Source: Neobacillus cucumis
GTDB lineage: Bacteria; Bacillota; Bacilli; Bacillales_B; DSM-18226
Assembly: GCF_016107705.1 (NCBI RefSeq)
Contig: NZ_JAEHGC010000007.1
Span: 243,362-307,361, forward strand
DNA: 64,000 nt
Direction: 5' to 3'
Both the position numbers and the translations under genes were made by a program. Below are positions 18,077-27,209 of this stretch, one piece after another (position 1 is the stretch's first letter; each line of letters starts with the position of its first letter). Under the pieces are notes generated by a model, which saw only the letters and a list, made by a program, of their open reading frames with translations, was not told where the DNA came from and did no database searches.

Positions 18077-18838
18077 TTAAAAATTCATTTTCGACTGGCC
18101 GCCATCGACATTGATGCTGGCGCCGACAATCCATGAGGCTTCCTCAGATGCAAGAAATGCTGTAACATTTGCGATTTCTTCTGGTGTTCCGAAACGCCCG
18201 GCGGGAATTTCTTTTTTCACAAAATCTTTAATGCTCTCCGGATTCTCCTCCATGCGTCTTTGCCAATTAGCGCTTTCATGCAAAATACTCCCCGGAGCAA
18301 TACTGTTGACCCGGATTCCATATGTAATCACTTCGTCTGCCAATGACTTTGTGAAGCTGATGAGAGCAGACTTTGCATTGTTATAGGTAACTTTGCCGCC
18401 GCTTTCTCTACCGTAAATGGAAGTAATATTAATAATCGAACCTGAATGCTGTTGTTTCATTTGTTCGACAGCTAATTTACTTAAGTGAATCGCAGAAAAA
18501 TAATTCAGCTCCATCGCCTTGTAAAAGAGATCCATCTCCGTTTCAGCCGCTTTACCGCCATTGCTTCCGCCGGCATTGTTGATCAGGACGTCAATTGTTC
18601 CGAATTTTTCAATGAAATCGTGTATGAGCTTAATGCGTTCATCTGCATTTGTTAGGTCTGCTTGAAAAATCGTAACGTTGCCGCCGAGTTCTTCTTTTGT
18701 TTTTTCTAATGCATCCAATCCACGGGCGGTGATGGCCACGTTTGCTCCTTCTGACACGAAGATCTTGGCAATGGCTTTCCCGATTCCTTTGGATCCACCG
18801 GTAATTAGGATGTTTTTGTTTTGTAATTTTAAATCCAT
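18077..18838 (-). CDS. Short-chain dehydrogenase/reductase
   Basis: A 253-aa classical SDR with the cofactor motif TGGSKGIGKAIA (residues 13-24), NNAGG near 87, the catalytic serine in NITSIYG and the YNNAK pair near 153. The family tail GASINVDGGQSKMNF closes it. It is first in a two-gene operon; the PanE-like gene starts 14 nt after its stop, so both may act on one keto/hydroxy acid. Confidence 0.88.
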   Translation of the reverse strand: MDLKLQNKNILITGGSKGIGKAIAKIFVSEGANVAITARGLDALEKTKEELGGNVTIFQADLTNADERIKLIHDFIEKFGTIDVLINNAGGSNGGKAAETEMDLFYKAMELNYFSAIHLSKLAVEQMKQQHSGSIINITSIYGRESGGKVTYNNAKSALISFTKSLADEVITYGIRVNSIAPGSILHESANWQRRMEENPESIKDFVKKEIPAGRFGTPEEIANVTAFLASEEASWIVGASINVDGGQSKMNF

Positions 18839-18907
18839 TGTAAAAGCTCCTTTTTAAAATTGCGAAAATAATGAACTATTTTTATTATAGCGTTTTATTG
18901 AGTAGAT

Positions 18908-18931
18908 TTTAAAAAAGCTACTCAAGCTTTT
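18908..18931 (-). terminator. Terminator after the FtsZ-like gene
   Basis: AAAAGCT, loop TGAGT and AGCTTTT followed by TTT on the minus strand, 76 nt beyond the stop codon. Confidence 0.65.
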
Positions 18932-19006
18932 ACTGGAAAGCTCTTTTTCACTTCATCCCTCCAAAAAAAGTGACACCCCCATTTTCAGGAGATGCCGAAT
19001 GAATAC

Positions 19007-20116
19007 CTATTTCTGATACTTAGACAACTTCGATGTCACCGACCCAGGTTTTCTTTCCGGTGCTTTAGCTTTCAGTCCGGAAGCCCAGGATACCTGTGAT
19101 TCATATTTTTCTGCTTGCTCCTTATTTACCAGGAATTGCAGCCGCTCTTTGTTCTTTTCGAGCGATTCCTCAAGCGTCTTCAGCCGGCTTGGCGGGAAAG
19201 AAAGCCCAGCTAAAATGGTCGTAACCGTTGGATCACATTCCGAAATATAGGTACCTTCAAATAATTCCAAAGGCTCGCCAATTTTTTCAAAAATCTGCGG
19301 CAAATTAATGAGTTTAGATACCGTTTCTGGACCCTCATAAATTAGGCCGGCTCGGATTACACCAACCGTATCAACAGGACAGAAAATCGAGTGCGCCCAT
19401 GACCGTTGAATTTTGCTGGAAACGTCAGCTGATGTCCTTGCATCCGTTACCGTCGCCGAAGAAATAAGCGTTACCCCTCTTGTATTTAGAATATTCATGA
19501 GATCTGTCTCATCAAAATTCCCAAAAAACGAGCTCTTCTGCGTCACTTGCAACACATAGCTGATTGCTTCCATGACCTGACGATTCGAAGAGAGATAAAT
19601 TTCTTGTTTACTGGATTGCGGGTTCGCTTTGCGCATTTGATCATTATCGACTAGGAACACCGAAGAGATTCCCTCAATTTTTGAGATTTGTTCAATGCAT
19701 TCTGCTGCGTTAATGCGGTTGCCTGCCAACACATTGCGTTCTGGAACAATTGCAATTGCCCCTATGTTAACGCCTTGCAGCTGGTCTAATAAAATATCAA
19801 TTAACAGTGGGCTCATCCCCGAACCCGATCCGCCATCTGTTGAGAATGCAACCAATAATAATTTAATGTTTTTGAAGGATTTTTTCACAAAGTCAATCAT
19901 TTCGCGGTAATGCTCATGAACGGCACGCAAACCGACTGAACGATCCTGTCCGGCGCCATTATATCCAGGGACAAAATACTTTTTCTCTACCTTCGTGTTG
20001 ACTACCCCATCGCGTTGATTTGTATTGATAAGGGCGGTTTGAAAGCCCAACGTCGATGCTATCTCAGCAATATTTCCACCGGCTTGACCTACACCCAAAA
20101 TTCCGATTGATTTCAC
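19007..20116 (-). CDS. FtsZ/TubZ-like tubulin-superfamily GTPase
   Basis: A 369-aa protein with a tubulin/FtsZ GTPase fold. It opens with SIGILGVGQAGGNIAE (loop 1), has the tubulin signature as STDGGSGSGMSP near residue 94, and ILAGLSFPPSRLKTLEESLE in the C-terminal domain. It is divergent from cytokinetic FtsZ: the signature is GGSGSG rather than GGGTGTG, and the usual FtsZ C-terminal peptide is not evident. The end is basic (APERKPGSVTSKLSKYQK). GTG start with AAGGAGG upstream. No TubR-like gene or centromere-like repeats lie beside it. It resembles the TubZ-type or orphan FtsZ-like proteins of Bacillaceae. Polymer function is inferred, not shown. Confidence 0.8.
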   Translation of the reverse strand: MKSIGILGVGQAGGNIAEIASTLGFQTALINTNQRDGVVNTKVEKKYFVPGYNGAGQDRSVGLRAVHEHYREMIDFVKKSFKNIKLLLVAFSTDGGSGSGMSPLLIDILLDQLQGVNIGAIAIVPERNVLAGNRINAAECIEQISKIEGISSVFLVDNDQMRKANPQSSKQEIYLSSNRQVMEAISYVLQVTQKSSFFGNFDETDLMNILNTRGVTLISSATVTDARTSADVSSKIQRSWAHSIFCPVDTVGVIRAGLIYEGPETVSKLINLPQIFEKIGEPLELFEGTYISECDPTVTTILAGLSFPPSRLKTLEESLEKNKERLQFLVNKEQAEKYESQVSWASGLKAKAPERKPGSVTSKLSKYQK

Positions 20117-20226
20117 CAGATCGCCTCCTTATCTACTAAGATAATACTCACTTTTTATGAAATTAGACTTGTTCATTGAAAAAAGCTCAATCCCCGAAAT
20201 ATTTTCCACATAAATATTAAAATATT

Positions 20227-20255
20227 TTGACATACTGATAAAAATAATGTAAATT
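20227..20255 (+). promoter_or_regulatory. Sigma-A promoter of guaC
   Basis: TTGACA, a 17-nt spacer and TAAATT lie about 63 nt upstream of the guaC start codon. Confidence 0.7.
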
Positions 20256-20317
20256 ACTAAATGTACGAACGATTTTTAAATAACTAACATTAATATTCGT
20301 GTTTGGGAGTGTAACTC

Positions 20318-21301
20318 ATGGAAAATGTTTTTGATTACGAAGATATACAATTGATTCCTGCAAAATCTATAGTGAAAAGCCGTTCAGAATGTGATACAAC
20401 AGTAACCTTTGGTGGCCACAAATTTAAGCTTCCAGTTGTACCAGCCAATATGCAAACCATCATTGACGAAAAGATTGCCATTTTCCTAGCGGAAAACGGT
20501 TACTTTTACATCATGCACCGTTTCCAGCCAGAGAAGCGAATTGATTTTATAAAAGATATGAAAAAACAAGGTTTAATCGCCTCCATTAGTGTCGGCGTAA
20601 AAGATGGAGAATATGATTTCATTCAACAACTTGCAGATGAAAACCTAACACCTGAATACATTACAATCGATATCGCACACGGACATTCCAACGCCGTGAT
20701 CGAAATGATTCAACATATTAAGAAACTCCTTCCAGGAAGCTTCGTTATTGCCGGAAACGTTGGTACACCTGAAGCAGTAAGAGAATTAGAACATGCCGGT
20801 GCGGACGCAACAAAAGTCGGGATCGGACCTGGAAAAGTTTGTATCACAAAAATTAAAACTGGCTTTGGAACAGGCGGCTGGCAATTAGCTGCATTGCGAT
20901 GGTGTGCCAAAGCTGCAACGAAACCGATTATCGCTGATGGCGGAATTCGTACACATGGGGATATCGCTAAATCCGTAAGATTTGGAGCAAGCATGGTGAT
21001 GATTGGTTCCCTATTTGCCGGCCATGAAGAATCTCCAGGTGAAACCTACGAGAAAGACGGAAAATGCTTTAAAGAATATTTCGGTTCGGCATCCGAATTC
21101 CAAAAAGGTGAACGTAAAAATGTCGAAGGTAAAAAAATGTATGTGGAGCACAAAGGTAAATTAATCGACACATTAATCGAGATGGAGCAGGATCTTCAAT
21201 CCTCTATCTCCTACGCTGGCGGCAACAGGCTAGATGCCATCCGTACTGTTGATTATGTAGTCGTAAAAAATTCCATTTTCAATGGCGATAAGGTTTATTA
21301 A
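20318..21301 (+). CDS. guaC: GMP reductase
   Basis: A 327-aa TIM-barrel enzyme of the IMPDH/GMPR family converting GMP to IMP. It begins [12 protein letters not shown], has the catalytic-loop cysteine in [17 protein letters not shown] near residue 174 and the phosphate-binding [14 protein letters not shown] and [14 protein letters not shown] blocks. There is no CBS insert and the length is short, both typical of GuaC rather than GuaB. It is monocistronic with its own sigma-A promoter and terminator. Confidence 0.96.
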   Translation: MENVFDYEDIQLIPAKSIVKSRSECDTTVTFGGHKFKLPVVPANMQTIIDEKIAIFLAENGYFYIMHRFQPEKRIDFIKDMKKQGLIASISVGVKDGEYDFIQQLADENLTPEYITIDIAHGHSNAVIEMIQHIKKLLPGSFVIAGNVGTPEAVRELEHAGADATKVGIGPGKVCITKIKTGFGTGGWQLAALRWCAKAATKPIIADGGIRTHGDIAKSVRFGASMVMIGSLFAGHEESPGETYEKDGKCFKEYFGSASEFQKGERKNVEGKKMYVEHKGKLIDTLIEMEQDLQSSISYAGGNRLDAIRTVDYVVVKNSIFNGDKVY

Positions 21302-21303
21302 GG

Positions 21304-21341
21304 AAAATGAGCGGGTTCAATGACGAACCCGCTCATTTTTT
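21304..21341 (+). terminator. Terminator of guaC
   Basis: AAAATGAGCGGGTTC pairs with GAACCCGCTCATTTT around a 6-nt loop, followed by TT. Confidence 0.93.
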
Positions 21342-21496
21342 GCCCAGAAATTATTATGTTACCAAAAATCCCCTACCAATGTCATTAAACTGTAATAGTA
21401 CTCTATTAACTGTAATACTAATCTACTCCTGGAGTTCATAGTCATAGAAATAGCTAAGAGATTCACAAGTGACGAATGATATCCAGGAGGGAAAGT

Positions 21497-22204
21497 ATGT
21501 TAAAGAAATGTATTACTGCTATCACAATTTTAGTTTCACTTCTATTTGCTACTCCAACGTTTGCGTATACCGTTAAAGATGGAGACACGGTGGAAACGAT
21601 CGCGCAAGACCATTTTTTAACCTTGAAGGAATTAACGAGGCTAAACCCGCAAATTGAAAACGCCATTCACATAGGTCAATACATTAAGACAATCAAACCC
21701 AACCATAAAATTGGAGAACCCCTTCAGATAGGAAAAAGTTCCAATACAGCCGAAACTGAATACATAACGAAGGCAGACTTAAAAGTTAGACAAGCAACTC
21801 ATATATCCAAGCAAAGAACAAAAAGCTCTCCCAAATTAATTGAAATCTCTACTTATGAAAGGGATTTACTAGCAAGACTTGTTAGAGCTGAGGCCCAAAA
21901 TGAGCCCTTTAACGGTAAGGTCGCAGTGGCATGTGTGGTTCTGAACCGCGTGGAAAGTAAAAAGTTTCCAAACTCTATTAAATCTGTGATTTATGCTAGA
22001 AACCAGTTTCAGCCTGTTTTAAATGGTCAAATCAATAAACCGGCCGATAAGGAATCAAGGGAAGCTGTGAATGAAGCGTTGAGCAGTAAACGAGAGTTAG
22101 TCGGCAGCTCTTTATTTTTCTATAATCCAAAAATCGCGCAAAGCCGCTGGCTCGATACCCGCCCGACCACACTAGTCATTGGACGTCATGTTTTTAAAAA
22201 ATAA
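21497..22204 (+). CDS. LysM-containing SleB-type cell wall hydrolase
   Basis: A 235-aa exported protein: signal peptide (about residues 1-23, ending PTFA), one LysM domain (YTVKDGDTVETIAQDHFLT), a linker, and a Hydrolase_2/SleB domain from about residue 118. The catalytic glutamate is in LVRAEAQNEPFNGKVAVACV, with NQFQPVLNG and LFFYNP characteristic of SleB/YkvT-like lytic enzymes. It probably cleaves peptidoglycan, perhaps spore cortex. The ATG at 21497 has AGGAGGG 5 nt upstream; an in-frame ATG 21 nt earlier has none. Confidence 0.88.
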   Translation: MLKKCITAITILVSLLFATPTFAYTVKDGDTVETIAQDHFLTLKELTRLNPQIENAIHIGQYIKTIKPNHKIGEPLQIGKSSNTAETEYITKADLKVRQATHISKQRTKSSPKLIEISTYERDLLARLVRAEAQNEPFNGKVAVACVVLNRVESKKFPNSIKSVIYARNQFQPVLNGQINKPADKESREAVNEALSSKRELVGSSLFFYNPKIAQSRWLDTRPTTLVIGRHVFKK

Positions 22205-22206
22205 AA

Positions 22207-22227
22207 GGATCTCACCATTGGAGATCC
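22207..22227 (-). terminator. Terminator of the BrnQ gene
   Basis: GGATCTC and GAGATCC pair around a 7-nt loop. The minus strand continues with TTTTATTTTTT; the plus side is less T-rich. Confidence 0.7.
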
Positions 22228-22235
22228 CTTCTGTT

Positions 22236-23591
22236 CTATGAGCGAACCTCAGAGAACTTTGGTATACGGATGAGCAATCCGGTTACAAAAATCACAATCA
22301 ATACCGGAATCAGCCATCCGAGCCCGTCCTCATAAAAAGGTAAAGCCCTATTATAAAATTCGATAATCGGTGCAAGCCAGCTAAAATATTCAATGTTCAG
22401 AAGCTGGCACAAGGTTTTAAACCCATCAATAATACTGATCAACAACGTAACAGTAATCGCCGTTACATAAACCATCTGGGCATGCTTGAATAGTTTTGAA
22501 GTAAAAGTAAGAAGCATGAGCACCACCGCTAATGGATAAAGAAACATTAAAACAGGAATGGAAAAATTAATGATATTGGAAAGTCCAAAGTTCGAAATGG
22601 CAAAACAAACTAGAGAAAAGAAAACAACCCACGCCTTATAGTTTAACTTTGGAAGCAATGAATGGAAATATTCCCCACAGGCTGTGACCAACCCGATACT
22701 TGTCGTGAGACAGGCCAGGATGATAATAACCGATAACATCACCGTTCCTAACGTTCCAAAATAGTAATAGGCGGCTTTTCCAAGGACAGGTCCACCCGTA
22801 TCGAATAAACCGAATCTTCCTGTGCTGGTAGCCCCTAAATAGGCAACACCGGCATATATAATTCCTAGAAAAACAACCGCTACCAGTCCGGACTTTGCAG
22901 ATGTAATTAGGACACCTCGTGCAGAAGTAACTCCCATCGAACGAATCGCATTGATGACAATAATACCAAATACAAGGGATGCGAGTGCATCCATCGTGTT
23001 ATATCCTTCCATAAATCCTTTTAGGAATGCTCCACTCGAATACGTCTCCTGCGGCGCACCGATTGGACCTAATGGTTTAACGATCACCATGAATAATAAG
23101 ACAAGGATCAGGATAATGATCGCAGGAGATAGAATTTTCCCAACATTATCGACAATCTTTGCCGGATTTAATGAAAACCAAAGGGTAACCACAAAAAAAA
23201 TGAGAGTAAAGATAAAAAGTCCAATATGTCCATGGCTTTTGCCAACAAACGGTGCAATCCCAATGTCGTAAGCAACAGCACCCGTTCTTGGTGCAGCAAA
23301 AAACGGTCCAATCGTTAAATAAAGCAATGCGGTAAAAATCACCCCATAAATTGGATGAACCCGGCTTGAGAGCTCCTGAAGGTTTTTACTTCCTGAAAAC
23401 CCCATCGCCAAAATTCCAAGGAATGGCAAACCAATTCCGGTAATCAAAAATCCTGCGATCGCCATCCAAATTTGCGATCCTGCATTCTGCCCTAGTGATG
23501 CTGGGAAAATTAAATTTCCAGCTCCAAAAAATAAGGCAAAGAGCATGACTCCAATAACAAAATATTTCGAAAATGGTAACTTGTTTTGCAT
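22236..23591 (-). CDS. brnQ: Branched-chain amino acid carrier, LIV-II family
   Basis: A 451-aa sodium-coupled permease for leucine, isoleucine and valine with about twelve helices. Family signatures are FALFFGAGNLIFPASLGQNAG near the N terminus, GFLITGIGLPFLGI, FEGYNTMDALASL-like sequence near residue 200 (GFMEGYNTMDALAS) and the GLVTACGEYF block near 310. AGGAGG lies 12 nt before the ATG. The leader contains a promoter and a CodY-like palindrome, in keeping with amino-acid control. Confidence 0.94.
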   Translation of the reverse strand: MQNKLPFSKYFVIGVMLFALFFGAGNLIFPASLGQNAGSQIWMAIAGFLITGIGLPFLGILAMGFSGSKNLQELSSRVHPIYGVIFTALLYLTIGPFFAAPRTGAVAYDIGIAPFVGKSHGHIGLFIFTLIFFVVTLWFSLNPAKIVDNVGKILSPAIIILILVLLFMVIVKPLGPIGAPQETYSSGAFLKGFMEGYNTMDALASLVFGIIVINAIRSMGVTSARGVLITSAKSGLVAVVFLGIIYAGVAYLGATSTGRFGLFDTGGPVLGKAAYYYFGTLGTVMLSVIIILACLTTSIGLVTACGEYFHSLLPKLNYKAWVVFFSLVCFAISNFGLSNIINFSIPVLMFLYPLAVVLMLLTFTSKLFKHAQMVYVTAITVTLLISIIDGFKTLCQLLNIEYFSWLAPIIEFYNRALPFYEDGLGWLIPVLIVIFVTGLLIRIPKFSEVRS

Positions 23592-23625
23592 AAAAAAGCT
23601 TTTCCTCCTAAGTTTTACAACGGTT

Positions 23626-23641
23626 GATATTCTAAAATATC
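23626..23641 (-). promoter_or_regulatory. CodY-like palindrome in the brnQ leader
   Basis: The minus strand reads GATATTTTAGAATATC, matching 10 of 15 positions of the CodY consensus AATTTTCWGAAAATT. It lies about 20-36 nt downstream of the predicted transcription start. Confidence 0.35.
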
Positions 23642-23668
23642 GTCTGAATTTACTATATTAGCAAAATA

Positions 23669-23697
23669 ATAATACTCTTCTTGTACGTGAAATGCAA
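23669..23697 (-). promoter_or_regulatory. Sigma-A promoter of brnQ
   Basis: On the minus strand TTGCAT, a 17-nt spacer and TATTAT, 78 nt upstream of the start codon. Confidence 0.55.
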
Positions 23698-23765
23698 CAC
23701 AAACTCACATTATTATAACAATTCTAAAAAATCTCCCCCCGTTCTTGGAAAAAAGTAATAAGTAA

Positions 23766-23789
23766 GAGGGCACGGTTTTCCCTGCCCTC
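23766..23789 (-). terminator. Terminator after the small gene at 23799-23933
   Basis: GAGGGCA and TGCCCTC pair around a 10-nt loop. The downstream minus-strand sequence is T-rich but interrupted. Confidence 0.55.
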
Positions 23790-23798
23790 CAGATTGAT

Positions 23799-23933
23799 TC
23801 AACCTTTTTTTCCTTGAAATTTTAAGCGCCTCTCTGCCTCGCTCATATTCGGGTATTTTGGTGGCTTCGTTTTATTTAGTGCCTTCTTCAATTCTACCGT
23901 TGCATCATCGTTCGTATTATATTTTCCATCCAT
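23799..23933 (-). CDS. Small hypothetical protein (44 aa)
   Basis: A hydrophilic 44-residue product starting MDGKYNTNDDATVELKKAL and ending SEAERRLKFQGKKG. The ATG at 23933 is chosen because AAGGGG lies upstream; an open frame extends 17 codons further. It sits downstream of the KinB-like kinase terminator region and is closed by its own hairpin. No family is recognised, though the lysine-rich, disordered composition resembles small Bacillaceae proteins of unknown function. Confidence 0.55.
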   Translation of the reverse strand: MDGKYNTNDDATVELKKALNKTKPPKYPNMSEAERRLKFQGKKG

Positions 23934-23999
23934 GCTGTCAACACCCCTTTTCGTTCTTATTATGAACGTACTTAGGAGGTTCATTCTCCAACAGCGGAT

Positions 24000-24036
24000 A
24001 TAAAAACAGCTTGGAGAACCTCCCCCAAGCTGTTTT
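24000..24036 (-). terminator. Terminator of the KinB-like kinase gene
   Basis: AAAACAGCTTGG and CCAAGCTGTTTT form a 12-bp stem around a 10-nt loop, with TTTTTAT downstream on the minus strand. Confidence 0.9.
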
Positions 24037-24038
24037 AC

Positions 24039-25349
24039 CTATGACCGTAAAAACTCCGTTTCCAATTTAAGTGGATTTTCTTTTACCTTAGCCTTCTCCG
24101 CTAAATAAATTGGAAATATCACCGTAATCGTCGTCCCTTCATTTGGGACACTCTCAATCTCCAGCTTCCCTTTCATCATTTGAATTGTCTTCACTGCGAC
24201 CATTGACCCAAGCCCGGTCCCTTTTTCCTTACTGCTGTAATACGGTTCGCCAAAACGATTAATTTGTTCCTTTGTCATTCCTACGCCCGTGTCACTCACT
24301 TTAATGGTTAAATCATTTTTATTTAAAAAGGTTGCAATTTCCAGCTCTCCACCATTTGGCATGGCCTCAACCCCGTTTTTAATGATGTTTAAAAAGCATT
24401 GACGGAAATAATTCGCATTCCCGAGGACTGAACCGGGTACAAGCTGATCCTTAAGCTTTACTGAATTCATATTTGCCCAAGGCTTCAAGATCTCAATAAT
24501 ATTTTTGAATTCACGTTCAACGAAAATTGGTTCTATTTTCTCCGTTGCCGGCTTGGCAAAGGCTAAATAGTCACTAATAATTGTCTCTGCATTATTGAGT
24601 TCTCTCGACACATGTTCAATATATTGCTCTTTCTTATCTTGCGATAAATTCGGATCTTTTAGCAGCTCAATAAATCCTTTTACCACGGTCAGTGGATTCC
24701 GAACTTCATGCGAGATACTTGCAGCCAGCTGGCTGACAACCTCCATTTTTTCCAATTTCACCATATTTGACCTGACATGAATCGTATCCATCAATATCTC
24801 TAGCAGATAGACTGCAAAAAATACGATCACAGGAGGTAAAATAATAAAATAGAAAATATACGCTTCGGTTACTATAAAGAAATCAGACATTTCAACGGCC
24901 ATATAGGTTGTAATGATTTCCAAAAATAAGGTGATTGCAGCTGAAAAGATCAGCTTTTTCTTTTTATTTACTCGATTGAACTTTGTCGAGAAAAAGGCCG
25001 TAGCAATAAAGATGACCACATAAACGATCAGTGTTAAAAAATTAAATCCATAAATCGCAAACCGGCTGACTAATAAAATGATCAAAAGTGCAGCCCCGGT
25101 AGGCCAGCCTCCATAAAGGGTTCCAATAAACAGCGGGATTTGTCTCAGGTCATGTACACAGTACTGATCAATATAGATTGGGAATTTCATACATAAAATA
25201 ATCGGTAAACTCATGCAGGCAGTAAGCAGGATTTGCTTATATTTCTTAAGCCGGCTTACATTATCATATAAAACAAAAAACATTAGAATACTGACAATAA
25301 TATAAAACAAGTTATCTAACACATTATGATTGATATATACGAAGTGCAT
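24039..25349 (-). CDS. KinB-like membrane sensor histidine kinase
   Basis: A 436-aa kinase with six or so N-terminal helices resembling the 5TMR-LYT/KinB sensor module (residues 8-195, including FIGTLYGGWPTGAALLIIL), then the H box AASISHEVRNPLTVVKGF near residue 215 and the ATP-binding boxes NIIKNGVEAMPNGG, DTGVGMTKEQ and GTGLGSMVAV. Length and layout match sporulation kinases such as KinB, which feed the Spo0F/Spo0A phosphorelay. No cognate regulator is adjacent, consistent with that role, but this is inference. AGGAG precedes the ATG. Confidence 0.82.
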   Translation of the reverse strand: MHFVYINHNVLDNLFYIIVSILMFFVLYDNVSRLKKYKQILLTACMSLPIILCMKFPIYIDQYCVHDLRQIPLFIGTLYGGWPTGAALLIILLVSRFAIYGFNFLTLIVYVVIFIATAFFSTKFNRVNKKKKLIFSAAITLFLEIITTYMAVEMSDFFIVTEAYIFYFIILPPVIVFFAVYLLEILMDTIHVRSNMVKLEKMEVVSQLAASISHEVRNPLTVVKGFIELLKDPNLSQDKKEQYIEHVSRELNNAETIISDYLAFAKPATEKIEPIFVEREFKNIIEILKPWANMNSVKLKDQLVPGSVLGNANYFRQCFLNIIKNGVEAMPNGGELEIATFLNKNDLTIKVSDTGVGMTKEQINRFGEPYYSSKEKGTGLGSMVAVKTIQMMKGKLEIESVPNEGTTITVIFPIYLAEKAKVKENPLKLETEFLRS

Positions 25350-25547
25350 CGTTGCATACTCCTAACTATGTTGGTTAGAACGTCTTGTAAATTATACATC
25401 AAGAAGGGGTATGCAGGAAGAGGTTTCTATTATATCGGTGTTCTTAATTATTTTCCAATCATATATTTTATTGTTCTTTTATTCTTACCAAAACTCCATT
25501 TTTATATTATTCTAAATATAGAATACAAACTTTTAGGAGTGTGTTAA

Positions 25548-25856
25548 ATGAATACGATGTTTATTGCCGGACATGCAAAATTACCCTCAGGTATGGCAGC
25601 AAGCAATTTGTTTGAAACGTTAACGATTACAGCAGAAATAGACAATCATTTTGGGGTAATAGTGGATGCTGCCTGTACCCTGGCAACTGATCACGGAAAG
25701 GATTATATTGCTAGACTCTTAAAAGGCCATAGTCTTCGTCATGGAATTGACAAACCACTCGATGATGTAAAAAGATTTTACAATGGAAAAGCAGCAAATG
25801 CTCTCATTGCAGCGTTAAAAGACTTATACAAACAATTTGAATCAATTAAAAAATAA
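25548..25856 (+). CDS. DUF3870 domain protein
   Basis: A 102-aa soluble protein with the DUF3870 pattern: FIAGHAKLPSGMAA at the start, LTITAEIDNHFGVIVDAACTLATDHG in the middle and a helical end. The function is unknown; proteins of this family occur across Firmicutes, often near amino-acid or sporulation genes. AGGAG precedes the ATG. It is divergent from the kinase gene. Confidence 0.82.
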   Translation: MNTMFIAGHAKLPSGMAASNLFETLTITAEIDNHFGVIVDAACTLATDHGKDYIARLLKGHSLRHGIDKPLDDVKRFYNGKAANALIAALKDLYKQFESIKK

Positions 25857-25931
25857 TCAGTTTAACTAATATAGTGTTTTCTTCTTAAAATAAAACGCTA
25901 GATTGAAAGCGGATTCAATAGCATACAATAC

Positions 25932-25957
25932 CCCCGGAGGTTCATCACTCTCCGGGG
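25932..25957. terminator. Hairpin terminator between DUF3870 and the catabolic island
   Basis: CCCCGGAG and CTCCGGGG form a GC-rich 8-bp stem with a 10-nt loop between two converging genes. T tracts are short on both sides. Confidence 0.6.
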
Positions 25958-25976
25958 ATTTATCTATTAAGATTAA

Positions 25977-27188
25977 TTAACCTTTTTTCACTGTTTCCCT
26001 TTCAAATGGCCATGCCGGCAGAGGATTATTTAAAGGTTTGTCCTCCCGATACCCAAGAACGTATTCTGCTTGCATGATAGTATGGATCTCTCTAGTCCCT
26101 TCATAGATGACCGGAGCTTTTGAATTTCGTAGGAAACGTTCAACCGGATATTCACTCGAATATCCATAAGCACCATGGATTTGTACCGCATCATCTGCGG
26201 CTTTATTCGCGAAATCACAAGACTGCCATTTTGCCAGCGATGTTTCTCGTGTATTTCGGACACCTTTGTTTTTGAGTTCCCCTACACGATAAACTAATAA
26301 TCGGCTCATTTGTAAACCTGCTTCCATGTTTGCAATCATTTGTTGAACCAATTGGTGTTTGCCAATTTCTTTCCCAAATGTCTTCCGTTCATGACAATAA
26401 TTCACACTTTCTTCCAAAGATGCCATGATTAAACCAACTGCACCAGCGGCAACCGTAAAACGGCCATTATCAAGGGCAGCCATGGCAATTTTGAAGCCTT
26501 CGCCCTCTTCACCTAATCGGTTCTCTTTTGGAACCCTTACCTGATCGAAGAATAATTCCCCTGTATTACCAGAGCGAATTCCTAATTTCCCTTTGATGGC
26601 ACGGGATGAAAACCCTGGCATCGTTCTTTCTACGATAAACGCAGAGATTCCATGATGTTTCTTTTCCTTATCCGTATAGGCAAATACAATGAAGTGATCG
26701 GCAACGTCACACAAGGAAATCCATGTTTTTGAACCGTTTAATATATAGTCATCGCCATCCCGAACCGCGGTGGTTTGCAGTGAAGCAACATCTGAACCGG
26801 CTCCAGGTTCTGTTAAACCGAATGCAGCAATTTTTTCACCCTTCGCTTGTGGAACAAGGTATTTCTGCTTTTGTTCTTCTGTTCCCCATTGCAATAAGGT
26901 TAAACTGTTTAATCCGATATGAACGGAAACCGCTGTACGAAATGCTGTATCCCCTCTTTCCAGCTCTTCACAAACAATTGCCAGTGAATTATAATCCATC
27001 CCGCTTCCGCCATACTCTTCCGGGATACAAACCCCCATTAGGTTTAAATCACTTAAGCGCTTCCAAATTTTCGGATCGAAGGCCCCTTGTTCATCCCATT
27101 GTCGCATATATGGGTTAATTTCTTTATCTACAAAACTTCTAACCATCTTCCGTAACATTACTTGCTCTTCTGAAAAATCAAAATTCAT
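25977..27188 (-). CDS. Acyl-CoA dehydrogenase
   Basis: A 403-aa FAD flavoprotein oxidising an acyl-CoA at the alpha-beta bond. FGLTEPGAGSD near residue 130 (FAD/substrate), ISLCDVADHFIVFA, GRFTVAAGAVG and the catalytic-base motif APVIYEGTREIH near residue 365 are all intact. It starts 21 nt after the class III CoA-transferase and shares its leader-controlled transcript, so it probably oxidises the CoA ester that transferase makes. The ATG at 27188 fits GGAGAG at 10 nt; a GTG 9 nt upstream is too close to it. It is the last gene of the island. Confidence 0.93.
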   Translation of the reverse strand: MNFDFSEEQVMLRKMVRSFVDKEINPYMRQWDEQGAFDPKIWKRLSDLNLMGVCIPEEYGGSGMDYNSLAIVCEELERGDTAFRTAVSVHIGLNSLTLLQWGTEEQKQKYLVPQAKGEKIAAFGLTEPGAGSDVASLQTTAVRDGDDYILNGSKTWISLCDVADHFIVFAYTDKEKKHHGISAFIVERTMPGFSSRAIKGKLGIRSGNTGELFFDQVRVPKENRLGEEGEGFKIAMAALDNGRFTVAAGAVGLIMASLEESVNYCHERKTFGKEIGKHQLVQQMIANMEAGLQMSRLLVYRVGELKNKGVRNTRETSLAKWQSCDFANKAADDAVQIHGAYGYSSEYPVERFLRNSKAPVIYEGTREIHTIMQAEYVLGYREDKPLNNPLPAWPFERETVKKG

Positions 27189-27209
27189 CGTGAACACTCT
27201 CCATTTATA

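Noticed and set aside
20255..20317. PurR-box pair upstream of guaC (CGAA near 20266, TTCG near 20297)
   Set aside because: The two half-motifs are about 26 nt apart, whereas PurR boxes are spaced 16-17 nt, and the flanks match poorly.
25326..25547. Plus-strand frame between the KinB-like and DUF3870 genes
   Set aside because: No ribosome binding site. It overlaps the start of the divergent kinase gene and its product is low-complexity hydrophobic sequence.
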